A DNA stretch of 64,000 nucleotides from 2-12-FULL-35-23 sp965196985 (lineage in GTDB: Bacteria; Pseudomonadota; Gammaproteobacteria; UBA12402): NCBI GenBank assembly GCA_965196985.1, contig CBDALO010000084.1, positions 1 to 64,000 of the forward strand, in the 5' to 3' direction. The notes beneath the pieces are model-generated. The model was not told the origin of the DNA, did no database searches, and was given only the letters and a program-made list of their open reading frames with translations. Position 1 is the stretch's first letter. Each line of letters begins with the position of its first letter. Shown in pieces: positions 18,294-26,622 of this stretch. A program made the position numbers and the translations under genes.

Positions 18294-19366
18294 TAGCTAT
18301 TTAGCTTTGTTAAATTTTTAGTTAACCATTTCTTAATCTCCTGATTAAAATCATCAAAACTTAATCTCTCTGCATCTATGAGTTTTATGATATCGTTAGG
18401 AAAATGAATTGATGGAGCATTATTATTGTTAAGTCTCCATGTAAATAAATGCCTGCCATCATCACTATATACCTTCGTGTTTGTTTGTATTTTTTTATTA
18501 TCAGCTTCCATATGTTTTTTTATAATCCTATTAATAGAATTATGTCCGCACTTACCATTCCTTATTTTTTCAGATAATCCTTTTATCAGGTTCTGATATT
18601 CCAATCCTTTTTTTGAATATCTGCATATTTCTTCTGCTGTACGAGAGGAAACCTTTCTAAAATCACCTATGCTATCAGCTATTTCTTGTGGAATTTTATT
18701 AAATGATAGCAACCTAGATACTTGTTGCTTACTAATACCCAAAACCTCCACAAGATCCTTTTGGGAAAGAAAGCCTTTGTTTATTTTTTTTGCATAGCTC
18801 ATTCCTTTTGCATACTCTGATAGATCTTGGCGCTTTTCATTCTCAACCGCTTGAGCCAGTGATGCCATATGATCATCTAAGTTTCTTACTATTACTTTTA
18901 ATGATAAATTTCCAAGTTTAGCTGCTTCCCACCTGCATTCACCAATTATAAGTTCATATAGGAAAGTGTCATCTTCAATGGGTCTAACAACGCACGGTAC
19001 TTGCTGTCCAACATTTTTAAAACTATCTTTTAAATCTTCAATGTCACCCAATTCATTTTTAGGCCTATCTTTTTCTTCCCATCTTTTAATATGGAGAGGA
19101 TTAACAGAAATAATTTGCTCAACATAGTCATCTGAGTATTTGATAGAATCCAAACTCTTATTTGGCAGCGCTTGTGATTCAGTAATTTCGTTTAAAATAC
19201 TTATAGACTGGATGGTATCATCAGAATGAGCGATAGAGTCATCACCTTCTAACCATGCACGTCGTTTCCTGCCAACAGCTTTTGACCTATCAGGTACATA
19301 ATTATTTTTATTGTCATTTAGTTCTGTAGAATTAATATCAGGCATAACTTCATTTAATTTAACCAT
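18293..19366 (-). CDS. parB: ParB-family partition protein
   Basis: The 357-residue centromere-binding protein has a ParB/Srx nuclease-like fold (about residues 75-175) containing VGQQVPCVVRPI and the CTP-binding motif GECRWEAAKLG. The ENEKRQDLSEYAKG motif follows, then a helix-turn-helix SQKDLVEVLGISKQQVSRLL. The long polar N-terminus is typical of plasmid ParBs. It starts nine bases after the parA stop, forming a parAB operon on the minus strand. It marks the element as a partitioned replicon or an ICE with a plasmid-like phase. Confidence 0.88.
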   Translation of the reverse strand: MVKLNEVMPDINSTELNDNKNNYVPDRSKAVGRKRRAWLEGDDSIAHSDDTIQSISILNEITESQALPNKSLDSIKYSDDYVEQIISVNPLHIKRWEEKDRPKNELGDIEDLKDSFKNVGQQVPCVVRPIEDDTFLYELIIGECRWEAAKLGNLSLKVIVRNLDDHMASLAQAVENEKRQDLSEYAKGMSYAKKINKGFLSQKDLVEVLGISKQQVSRLLSFNKIPQEIADSIGDFRKVSSRTAEEICRYSKKGLEYQNLIKGLSEKIRNGKCGHNSINRIIKKHMEADNKKIQTNTKVYSDDGRHLFTWRLNNNNAPSIHFPNDIIKLIDAERLSFDDFNQEIKKWLTKNLTKLNS

Positions 19367-19375
19367 TATTCATTC

Positions 19376-20383
19376 TCACTCTGTTGAGGGGGGGCTGAAA
19401 ATACTTTGTAGTAAATCTTGATAATCCTCAGCTGCTTTATTGGATTTTCCAGAACTATAAACATTACATGCATTTTGTATGCTTTTTGGTATTTCCGCGC
19501 AGTATCTAATTATTGCTGGGGATAGGTGTTGTATGATTTTTTGATTCTTTCTAACGGAATTAATAGCTTGTCCAGTTGTTGATACCCTTTTATCAATACT
19601 TGAAAAGTAACAGTGAATATCTATGTTTTGTTCTAAGTTAAAGGTTTCTTGCATACTATAAATTTCATTCAGTATTTTCTCTGCCCCATCTATTGCATAA
19701 TCATCACTTCTCATTGGAACAATAACAGACCGTATTAAATCATGGTTCATTTCATGCAATGCGCATACACTTGATGCAAAAATATTCGATAATTGAGGAG
19801 TGTGATCTTGAAAAACTTTTGTATTTGGCCCTAAAAATTCAAATAATTTTTGGTAGAATTTTAGCATTCCGTTTTTAATATCAGCAGGTTTTGATAAAAC
19901 CTTATCTAAATATACTTGATTTAAGTTAGATTTTATAAACCACATATTTCTGCCAAGTGGTGTTAGTATATCTTCTATCTTAGCTTTGCCTTCAAGAACA
20001 TCTATTAATATAGGTTCTTGGTCATTAGCTGCCGAACCACAAATTGATTTAGTGAAGCTTGCCTGAGCATCTGTATCATTTAACACAATAGGGTCGTTAT
20101 CAAAGGTGATTCTTCGTAAACAAGCAGCTAAAGAGTAGGTGCCAGAGGTTTTTCCGACTCCTCCACACAAATTTGCTGACTCTATAATGGCACCTTTATT
20201 GAAATATTTAATATTATTTTCATTCAGAAATTTTGCGGCAGCGTTAGGGTATATTCCAGTAATGCGATTGTTAACTCTAGTTACTCCATTATCTGAAGCT
20301 TCTCTAAAGTATCTGCTAATTATCGATTTCTCTATTCCCGATAATCTAGCTATCTCGCTAATTTTAATGTTAGAAATTTCCAT
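19376..20383 (-). CDS. parA: ParA-family partition ATPase with N-terminal HTH
   Basis: The 335-residue protein is a plasmid-type (type Ia) ParA. An N-terminal helix-turn-helix (SEIARLSGIEKSIISRYF) suggests autoregulation. The deviant Walker A reads CGGVGKTSGTYS and the A' motif VLNDTDAQAS. A cysteine replaces the usual first lysine of KGGVGKT, the residue that normally reaches across the dimer. I take ATG 20383, preceded by AAAGG; a TTG at 20401 would add six residues. Upstream, 20463-20494 contains small palindromes (GTTTTAAAAC, TTGTTACAACAA) that could be its operator. Confidence 0.82.
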   Translation of the reverse strand: MEISNIKISEIARLSGIEKSIISRYFREASDNGVTRVNNRITGIYPNAAAKFLNENNIKYFNKGAIIESANLCGGVGKTSGTYSLAACLRRITFDNDPIVLNDTDAQASFTKSICGSAANDQEPILIDVLEGKAKIEDILTPLGRNMWFIKSNLNQVYLDKVLSKPADIKNGMLKFYQKLFEFLGPNTKVFQDHTPQLSNIFASSVCALHEMNHDLIRSVIVPMRSDDYAIDGAEKILNEIYSMQETFNLEQNIDIHCYFSSIDKRVSTTGQAINSVRKNQKIIQHLSPAIIRYCAEIPKSIQNACNVYSSGKSNKAAEDYQDLLQSIFSPPSTE

Positions 20384-20482
20384 ATACACGCCTTTCAACA
20401 AAAATATAGTTTAGGTTAATAAATTGTTGGTGATAATACAAATTGTTTTGAATATAAATAATGTTTTAAAACGTCAAAATCA

Positions 20483-20494
20483 TTGTTACAACAA
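20483..20494. promoter_or_regulatory. Small palindrome upstream of parA
   Basis: TTGTTACAACAA is a perfect dyad about 100 bases upstream of the parA start, close to a second palindrome GTTTTAAAAC (20463-20472). Type Ia ParA proteins bind their own promoters through the N-terminal HTH, so these are candidate autoregulatory sites. The region is AT-rich, so chance is possible. Confidence 0.3.
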
Positions 20495-20527
20495 CAATAA
20501 GCCACAACAGGATATTTTAACGCAAAA

Positions 20528-20547
20528 AATACCAAATGTTTAGTATT
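20528..20547. promoter_or_regulatory. 20-bp inverted-repeat operator upstream of the SDR gene
   Basis: AATACCAAATGTTTAGTATT has two 9-bp arms (one mismatch) around TG. The reverse complement of the site at 24905-24924 is identical in both arms, differing only in the centre (CA). It lies 84 bases upstream of the SDR start. A shared regulator for the SDR and MFS units is the simplest explanation. Confidence 0.7.
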
Positions 20548-20630
20548 AATGGTGATTTTTTTCAGTAAATTGCTAATTTGTAAGTAATAAGATACTATTG
20601 TTTATCAATTTCAATTAAGGAGCTATTTCG

Positions 20631-21416
20631 ATGATGTTAAAAAATGCTGTAGCTGTATTAATTGGGGCGGGAAGGTGTAATGGAATTGGTGCTGCAACAG
20701 CAAAGCTTTTAGCATCTCATGGGTGTTCTATTTTAATAAATTGTTTAAAAAGCAAAAATGAAGCAATGCAAGTAATCCAAGAATGTCGTAATAGTGCCTC
20801 AAATGCTGAATTGTATATGGGAGACGTATGTGACGAACAGGTTTGCCATGCTATGGCAGATTATGTTGAGAAAAAATGGGGTAAAGCTGATATAGTGATA
20901 AATTGCCAGGGGACGACTAAAAGCGCATCATATGAAGATCTTTATGCTTTAACAGAGAATGATTTTTTAAATTTATTCAGAGTTAATGCGTTGTCACCTT
21001 ACCTTATTGTACAAGCTTTTCATAAGCTGCTAAAAAAAAGCGACTCACCTGTTGTTGTAAATGTTTCCTCATCTGCAGGTATCACTGGTAAGGGTAGTTC
21101 AATTGCATATGCAATAGCGAAAGGAGCTGAAAATACTCTTACACTAAGTCTAGCACAGGCATTAGCACCAGATATAAGGGTAAATGCTGTTTGTCCAAGT
21201 TTTGTTGATTCTTCATGGTGGGAAAATTCTTATAAAGAAAATGAAGATAAATATAGAAATTTTGTTAGCAATATGAAAAAAACTAATTTGTTAGAAAAGA
21301 CGTTAGTACCATTAGACGTTGCAAAGGCTATTTTGGCTATAGTTGAAAATCCAGCAATTAACGGTGAGCTAATCAGGCTTGATGCCGGTGCACATATTGG
21401 CCGAGCTAAAAATTAA
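20631..21416 (+). CDS. SDR-family oxidoreductase
   Basis: The 261-residue short-chain dehydrogenase/reductase has a glycine-rich NAD(P) site (LIGAGRCNGIGAATAKLL). The NNAG-like motif is modified (VINCQGT). The active site shows NVSSSAGITG with serine and YAIAK with tyrosine and lysine. The PG motif region reads VNAVCPSFVDSSWW. The start is firm: AAGGAG lies eight bases before ATG. The substrate is unknown; the closest general type is 3-oxoacyl-ACP-reductase-like SDRs. It is followed after 63 bases by a regulator on the same strand and faces an MFS transporter unit, suggesting a small-molecule pathway. Confidence 0.85.
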   Translation: MMLKNAVAVLIGAGRCNGIGAATAKLLASHGCSILINCLKSKNEAMQVIQECRNSASNAELYMGDVCDEQVCHAMADYVEKKWGKADIVINCQGTTKSASYEDLYALTENDFLNLFRVNALSPYLIVQAFHKLLKKSDSPVVVNVSSSAGITGKGSSIAYAIAKGAENTLTLSLAQALAPDIRVNAVCPSFVDSSWWENSYKENEDKYRNFVSNMKKTNLLEKTLVPLDVAKAILAIVENPAINGELIRLDAGAHIGRAKN

Positions 21417-21479
21417 TAAGCGCTACTACTATCGAGTCTGTTTAAATTATTAAAAGTGTAATTTGTAATTAATTTTGCT

Positions 21480-22154
21480 ATGAAAAAAAATGAATTATCT
21501 GAGGTAAAAACTCCGGCCGAACGTTTAAAATATGTTAGAGAAAATCTTCTAAAGTTAAGTAGGGCGGAAATTCAAAAAAAATATTCTCTTTCCCCTGATA
21601 CATTAGCAGCTTGGGAAAATGGAAAAATTAAAATATCTGAGAAAGGAATTAATCGCTGTATTAAAATTTATAGCTCTGAGAATTTAATTTTGTCGAAAGA
21701 ATGGTTGCTAACAGGCAAGGGCCTCAGTCCTAAGTTTTCATTCGACTTAAATAGATATTTTAAAACACAGAAAATTGAAAATGGAACTGCTAGTAATATT
21801 GATGATACTATGTTTCTTGCTAAAGAACTTGAATTTTTTAGGTCTCTTTCGTCAAACTCTATTACTGGTTTAATGTCTAATAACGATATGCTCCCAATGT
21901 ATTCTCAAGGTGACCATGTTGGCGGAAGATTAAGATTTGGAGAAGACATAAAGAAGTGTGTCGGTAAGGATTGTATTATTAAAACGAAAGATGGTGATAC
22001 TTACATTAGACGTATTGCTAAAAGTGAAAGTGGAAAGGGGTTTAATCTAGTTTGTTTAAATCCTGAGTGGGATGGTAATCCTGAACCTGTAATTTTTAAT
22101 GTTGAAATAGAAAGCGCTGCTCCAATTATTTGGCATAGAAGAAATGATGATTGA
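21480..22154 (+). CDS. XRE/S24-like repressor, likely non-cleavable
   Basis: The 224-residue phage-repressor-like protein has an N-terminal helix-turn-helix (IQKKYSLSPDTLAAWENGKI) and a C-terminal S24/LexA-like domain. The position of the catalytic serine (normally SMxP) reads NDMLPMYSQGD, and the lysine site reads TYIRRIAKS. Both catalytic residues appear replaced, so self-cleavage is unlikely and the fold may serve only for dimerisation or signal sensing. It is the most obvious candidate to bind the shared 20-bp operator. No ribosome site is visible before the ATG. Confidence 0.72.
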   Translation: MKKNELSEVKTPAERLKYVRENLLKLSRAEIQKKYSLSPDTLAAWENGKIKISEKGINRCIKIYSSENLILSKEWLLTGKGLSPKFSFDLNRYFKTQKIENGTASNIDDTMFLAKELEFFRSLSSNSITGLMSNNDMLPMYSQGDHVGGRLRFGEDIKKCVGKDCIIKTKDGDTYIRRIAKSESGKGFNLVCLNPEWDGNPEPVIFNVEIESAAPIIWHRRNDD

Positions 22155-22157
22155 AGT

Positions 22158-22646
22158 TTATATTTTATTTTTATATGGCATTATTAAGTTTTTAAGGTCA
22201 TTAAAAACTAGGCTAATATCAGTTTTGTTTTCTATTAAAAACTTATGGGCTTGAAAATTTTTGTAACCAGTTCCTAAAGTTAATAGGCAATTATTTCTAG
22301 TATCTGAGGCCATAAAAACAAAACCATTGTTAATACCGTGCAGTTTTCTTTGGCGCATAACCTTTTTTCCAGCGCTGTTTTGATAATCAATCTCATCAAA
22401 GGAAAAAAAACCATTTTTTATATTGAATGCAGCATTTCTTAACGGATCATCTTCGTCTAATCCTAAGGATTTAAATTCTTCCTGCCACTCTAAGTTGGAC
22501 ATAATGGACGCACTAGTTTTAGATAGATTATCTTGTATACCAATAGCAACGTAATCAATACAAGGTATATCAATTGATTGAATATAGTCTAAAAAAACTC
22601 GTCTTAAATCGTGTTTATCAAGAGGTGTATATTTACCTAATAGCAT
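22158..22646 (-). CDS. Orphan autoinducer-binding-domain protein (no HTH)
   Basis: The 162-residue protein resembles the N-terminal acyl-homoserine-lactone-binding domain of LuxR regulators but ends before any DNA-binding domain. Pattern support comes from LEWQEEFKSLGLDEDDPLR and NAAFNIKNGFFSFDEID, which match the W...DP...F run around the ligand pocket, and from the C-terminal FLIENKTDISLVFNDL. Its ATG lies inside the end of the MFS gene (14-base overlap), so the two were one operon before the IS5 insertion. It could sense or sequester a small signal, or dimerise with a regulator. Assignment is from memory of the family and needs a profile search. Confidence 0.55.
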   Translation of the reverse strand: MLLGKYTPLDKHDLRRVFLDYIQSIDIPCIDYVAIGIQDNLSKTSASIMSNLEWQEEFKSLGLDEDDPLRNAAFNIKNGFFSFDEIDYQNSAGKKVMRQRKLHGINNGFVFMASDTRNNCLLTLGTGYKNFQAHKFLIENKTDISLVFNDLKNLIMPYKNKI

Positions 22647-22803
22647 TTTTGTTTCTCGAATATATTACGTATACAGCTGCGCCTAAAGTTACTATTGATA
22701 CAAATGTTAGATATATTGCAGGCAATATCATTATGCGAAGTTTGCCTAGTAATAGCAAGCACAAAACAGGAACAATCCCGCCGAATATACCAAAACCAAC
22801 ATT

Positions 22804-23763
22804 AGACCTTCTGCGTAACTAAGGGCAGTTCTAGAAACTAGCTAAAATTTGCTTATAATTGCCTGATTAATAATCATTCATGGAAAGGCATATGCTATTA
22901 AGCTATCAGCAACTCAGTAACCGCCCGCGTATTTTTAAAAAGTTAACTGGTTTGACCCTTGATGATTTTGAAACGATACACCAACAAGTGAAGTCATCAC
23001 TTGATGATGAGTTTAGTAAGCTGGGAAGGCGCCCGAAACTCACCACGCACCATGATCGCCTTTTGCTTCTCATGATGTACTATCGCACTTATGTAACACA
23101 TGAATTCTTAGGTTACTTTGTTGGTTTGGATGACAGTAATGTCTGCCGCTTATTTAAACGCTTAGAACCCTTAGTGGCCAAGCATATTCATATTAAAAAA
23201 GACAGAACCCTAACAGAAGATGCGGTTTGCGCTATATTAATGGATGTAACGGAGCAGCCTATTCAGCGCCCCAAAAAGAAGAAGCCACGTAAAGATTATT
23301 ATTCTGGTAAAAAGAAAAGACATACTCAAAAGGTGGAGATAGCAATGAGTACATCCGGAAAAATAATCAACGTCTCTCAAACAATGCCTGGGAGGGTTCA
23401 TGATATTAAGATCCGACAACGTGGCAGCCCACTGCCACCAGCAGAAAAATATGCTGATCTAGGATACCAAGGAATTCAACATACTGACCCCTTGGTTAAC
23501 TTACCTCATAAAAAGCCCAAAGGCGGCAAATTAACTACTCAACAAAAAGAGGATAACCGTAATCACAGCAAGATCCGTATTAGGGTTGAACATCAATTCT
23601 CAAAATTTAAAAAATTCCGCATTCTTGGGGAGGTGTATAGGAATTTTCGCAGAAAACACAATATGAGATTTAATATTATTGCTGGGATTCTCAATCTTCA
23701 AGCCGGATTCTAAAACTACAAACGAGCATAAGCTCGCCCAGTATTTAGTTTCGCAGAAGGTCT
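22804..23763 (+). mobile_element. IS5-family element, copy 2 (960 bp)
   Basis: The element has the same ends (AGACCTTCTGCG) and length as copies 1 and 3, with a 3-bp duplication ATT at 22801-22803 and 23764-23766. It is inserted in the 3' part of the MFS transporter gene, in the opposite orientation to that gene. Confidence 0.95.
22880..23713 (+). CDS. IS5-family transposase (copy 2)
   Basis: The 277-residue protein is the same as that at 385-1218, with the DDE-type core intact. It gives no information about its neighbours beyond the insertion. Confidence 0.93.
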   Translation: MERHMLLSYQQLSNRPRIFKKLTGLTLDDFETIHQQVKSSLDDEFSKLGRRPKLTTHHDRLLLLMMYYRTYVTHEFLGYFVGLDDSNVCRLFKRLEPLVAKHIHIKKDRTLTEDAVCAILMDVTEQPIQRPKKKKPRKDYYSGKKKRHTQKVEIAMSTSGKIINVSQTMPGRVHDIKIRQRGSPLPPAEKYADLGYQGIQHTDPLVNLPHKKPKGGKLTTQQKEDNRNHSKIRIRVEHQFSKFKKFRILGEVYRNFRRKHNMRFNIIAGILNLQAGF

Positions 23764-24873
23764 ATTAAAAACAAAAGCTAGAGCAGTATAACGTATTTCA
23801 GAAGGTAGGATCCTTGATAGTAATCCAGGTATGACAGCAGCATTAAAAGCCGTTGTTATTGAAAATATAAATAGTGAAATTAATACTGCATTAATTGAGC
23901 CGTAAGCAATGAGATAAAAGACAGGTATGCTTGTTATAGAAAAAAATAAAGCAATAAATATCAATGACCTGATTCCACCGAGTAAATTAACGATTACTCC
24001 AAAAAATGGGATAAGAAGTAAGTGAAGCACTAAAAAAGAGGTATTTTTAAGTAATGCCGCACTTTCAACTAGGTGTCTATATTTAACTAGAAATACTGGT
24101 AAAAATACAAAAACAAAATAAAAACTTGTCGCGTGCATATAAATTAAACCAAGACAAACTAATATCTTTTTTTTGCAGCTTTCAATGACAGTGGCAATAG
24201 GATTATATTTCAATGTCTTATATTGAAAATCCCTAGATTCTTTCATTTTTAGCCGAGTAATAAAGACAATAATACCGAATGGTATAGAGATTAAGAATGC
24301 AATTCTCCAGCCATAAGACAAGAGTGTTGCTTGACTTAAAGTAGAATAAAATATTGTCGCAACTAATGATGCTAAAATAATACCAAGGCTACCTGTGCAG
24401 CTTCCTATGCTACCTAAAAAATAGTTCCATCGAGTACTGGACTCACATAAATAAACAATATTACCAGCAAATTCGCCACCAATTAGGATGCCTTGCATCA
24501 ATCTAGTTAATACAAGAAAAAAAATGGCAAACCCGCCAACTGATTGATAAGTAGGTAAGCAGGCAATTGCTATTGTTGTTACTGTAATAAGAAGTGGGGT
24601 TAAGCGTAATGAAAATAATCGTCCATACTTATCACCTAGGTATCCAAAAATTAACCCTCCAATTGGCCTAGCTGAAAATCCAATAAAAAATATTGCGTAA
24701 GTCGCAATGGTTGCTAGCCATTTGTATTGAGGAGTATGCGGGAAAAATATTTTTGAAAAAACTCCTCCTAGATAATTATATAATGCGAAATCAAACCATT
24801 CTAGAGAGCTACCTAAGCAGCTTAAAAGCATCTTTCTCAAAGGCCAGTCCCCATCATCCTGGTTTCTATAAAA

Positions 24874-24893
24874 AATACCAAAAAACTAGTATT
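24874..24893. promoter_or_regulatory. Operator-like site O1 upstream of MFS gene
   Basis: AATACCAAAAAACTAGTATT has the same left arm as the other two operators and a right arm with two mismatches. It begins about 33 bases upstream of the MFS start. Its centre is 31 bp, three helical turns, from O2, which favours cooperative binding. Confidence 0.55.
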
Positions 24894-24904
24894 TTATATT
24901 GATA

Positions 24905-24924
24905 AATACTAAATGTTTGGTATT
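24905..24924. promoter_or_regulatory. Operator site O2 upstream of MFS gene
   Basis: AATACTAAATGTTTGGTATT is the near-exact reverse complement of the site at 20528-20547. It and the matching sites lie upstream of both transcription units in the 20.5-24.9 kb cluster, and I noticed none elsewhere in the window. Confidence 0.7.
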
Positions 24925-25012
24925 ATCGTGATTAAGGATCTTAACCAGCTTGCTAGTTTTATTCAAGAGTCCTCATTTAAATATGTGGAATAGGATTGGT
25001 TATGATTAAGGT

Positions 25013-25205
25013 GTGGATTCAAGGGCCAACTTGAATCCACGAAGAGGTAATTTTGGCTTCGCGACCCGAATTCCCTCAAGTGATTGATAATACCAGTTAT
25101 CACGGGTATTAATCAATCGCATGGGGGAATATCCTTCAAGCCAACTTACCTCGATAGGCCAATTACTGGCCTTTTCGAGCGTTTCACGTTGTAGATAAAA
25201 CGCTC
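25013..25205. other. Cluster of four hairpins before the replication-type gene
   Basis: Four stem-loops lie in the 320-bp gap 24925-25245: GTGGATTCAAG / CTTGAATCCAC (25013-25040, perfect 11-bp stem, 6-base loop); GATTGATAATACC / GGTATTAATCAATC (25082-25118, one bulge); AGGCCA / TGGCCT followed by TTT (25156-25175, terminator-like); and GAGCGTTT / AAACGCTC (25177-25205). This is the border between the AT-rich plasmid-like part and the ICE-like part. Candidate roles are a transfer origin, a single-strand initiation site or an attenuator leader for the following operon. Confidence 0.6.
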
Positions 25206-25245
25206 AAATTTTAACTTTTGCTGATGCCAGCAAGGAGCGTTTGGT

Positions 25246-26289
25246 GTGACTACAATTCGTGTCAAAACCAAAAAAGACAACTATGCCAAGATTGCTAATG
25301 AGCCTTTGCAAGATGCACGCCTGAGCTGGCAAGCAAGAGGTATGCTGGCTTATTTGCTTTCCTTACCTGACAACTGGGAAATTAGGCTTGAGCACCCCAT
25401 CAAGCAATCACCCAGTGGCAGAGATTCTGTTTACTCCATCCTCAGAGAATTAAAAAAGTACCGCTACCTTGTGCAAGAACAAGCCCGAGACCAAAAAGGT
25501 CGCCTAATTAAGCAGTGCTATAACCTGTACGAAACACCGGTACCGCTTGAGCCGAAACCGGACGTACCGGAACCGGCTCAACCGCTTACGGATAATCCGG
25601 ATACGGCTAATCCGACACTACAAATAACTAAAGTAACAAATAACGAAAAAACAACAGCAATAGGGCAGGGCACAGATTCAACGAATCACTCAACTGCCTG
25701 TGCTGCTGATACTTCGTCTTTTGTTTCTCAAACAACAATGGCTCCACCTCAGTCTACCGAATCCTGTGCTACTTCTGATTCGGTATCAGCTGGTTTTATT
25801 CAACCGAGTGACCTACCCACTGAACAGCAAGTCATTGGGGAGAAGCTCACCGAGCTTCAACTGGCCTACGTGAAAAAGCGCCTGATGGCGTTTACAGAGC
25901 AAGATACCAATTTCAAGCTTACGGATTATTTTTTAGGCGTAGTTTATGAGCTCGAGTCTAAATCCTGCTTCACGGATGCGGGTGATGACTTTCTCAAGAA
26001 GGTCAACACCATTTGCAAGTCGATCAGGATTGGCAAGTGGCACATGCCGGTCAATCTCGAGCAAGAACTTGCAGAAAAACAGAAAGCTGAAAAAAACGCC
26101 TATGAGTTCAAGCTCGTTGAGCTGGTAGCAGAGCGTGACTCACTTAAGCGCATGATCGAATTTTCAAAAGAGGATCAGTCACCTCAGTTAGCTAACTTGC
26201 GAGAACAGTTGGACAAAGCTGAAAAAAGGATTGCCGTTTTCAAGCAATCGTTTTCTCAACCAGCTTTGCATCAAAGGGGAACTGCCTAA
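25246..26289 (+). CDS. Winged-helix replication-type protein
   Basis: The 347-residue protein has an N-terminal winged-helix domain (residues 1-95) of the type found in plasmid and phage replication proteins: DARLSWQARGMLAYLLSLPD and GRDSVYSILRELKKYRYLV. A low-complexity P/T/S linker (about 100-200) follows, then a helical C-terminal part ending in a coiled coil. GTG start: AAGGAG is eight bases upstream and an in-frame ATG is absent nearby. It resembles pathogenicity-island replication proteins of GI-type ICEs, where such a gene opens a replication module. It heads a run of plus-strand genes after a hairpin cluster. Confidence 0.6.
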   Translation: MTTIRVKTKKDNYAKIANEPLQDARLSWQARGMLAYLLSLPDNWEIRLEHPIKQSPSGRDSVYSILRELKKYRYLVQEQARDQKGRLIKQCYNLYETPVPLEPKPDVPEPAQPLTDNPDTANPTLQITKVTNNEKTTAIGQGTDSTNHSTACAADTSSFVSQTTMAPPQSTESCATSDSVSAGFIQPSDLPTEQQVIGEKLTELQLAYVKKRLMAFTEQDTNFKLTDYFLGVVYELESKSCFTDAGDDFLKKVNTICKSIRIGKWHMPVNLEQELAEKQKAEKNAYEFKLVELVAERDSLKRMIEFSKEDQSPQLANLREQLDKAEKRIAVFKQSFSQPALHQRGTA

Positions 26290-26418
26290 ATGTTTAACCG
26301 CCACCCTAGCTTACCTGTTGCCTACAGCCCCACTAAGAACAACCAATACTTTGCTGTTAGGCAACAGGCCGTTATTCACCATCCCCGACAGTGGTCACGT
26401 TGGGGTAAGGAGTCCGTT

Positions 26419-26622
26419 ATGGAAATTAAGGTGAGCTCACAGCAAATTGAAAACCTGTTGAGTGAGGTGGGTGGGTTACTCACCTCACTGTATGCAGAAG
26501 AACAAGCCGGGTTAGAAAGCACTAGCCTTCGGATTGAAATTAATGCGCTTGAAGCGGTTAACCGTCAATTACGCGAGCTGGTCAGTGATCCCGTTCGTGT
26601 TGCTTACAAGGGGATGCGTTAA
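26419..26622 (+). CDS. Small helical protein, unknown
   Basis: The 67-residue, leucine- and glutamate-rich protein (IENLLSEVGGLLTSLYAEEQ) is probably all-helical. AAGGAG lies six bases before this ATG, better than the longer alternative from 26290, whose first 43 residues look non-native. The gene ends in TAATG shared with the following methyltransferase, so the two are translationally coupled. Function is unknown; in similar islands a small partner often precedes the methyltransferase. Confidence 0.55.
   Translation: MEIKVSSQQIENLLSEVGGLLTSLYAEEQAGLESTSLRIEINALEAVNRQLRELVSDPVRVAYKGMR

Larger units (their letters stand above)
22633..24840 (-). pseudogene. MFS transporter (MHS/ProP-like), split by IS5
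   Basis: Segments 23767-24840 and 22633-22803 rejoin across the ATT duplication of IS5 copy 2 into 415 codons, 414 residues. The N-terminus LGSSLEWFDFALYNYLGG and the loop GYLGDKYGRLFSLRLTPLLI are hallmarks of the metabolite:H+ symporter group (ProP, ShiA, KgtP). About twelve hydrophobic helices are predicted. The start is uncertain: TTG 24840, or ATG 24831. The truncated product lacks roughly the last 50 residues (two helices) and gains a short IS-encoded tail, so it is probably inactive. The operator pair upstream and the overlap with the autoinducer-type gene indicate co-regulation. Confidence 0.85.

Noticed and set aside
26290..26418. N-terminal extension of the small gene before the methyltransferase
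   Set aside because: A strong AAGGAG-spaced ATG exists at 26419 and the upstream residues look non-native.
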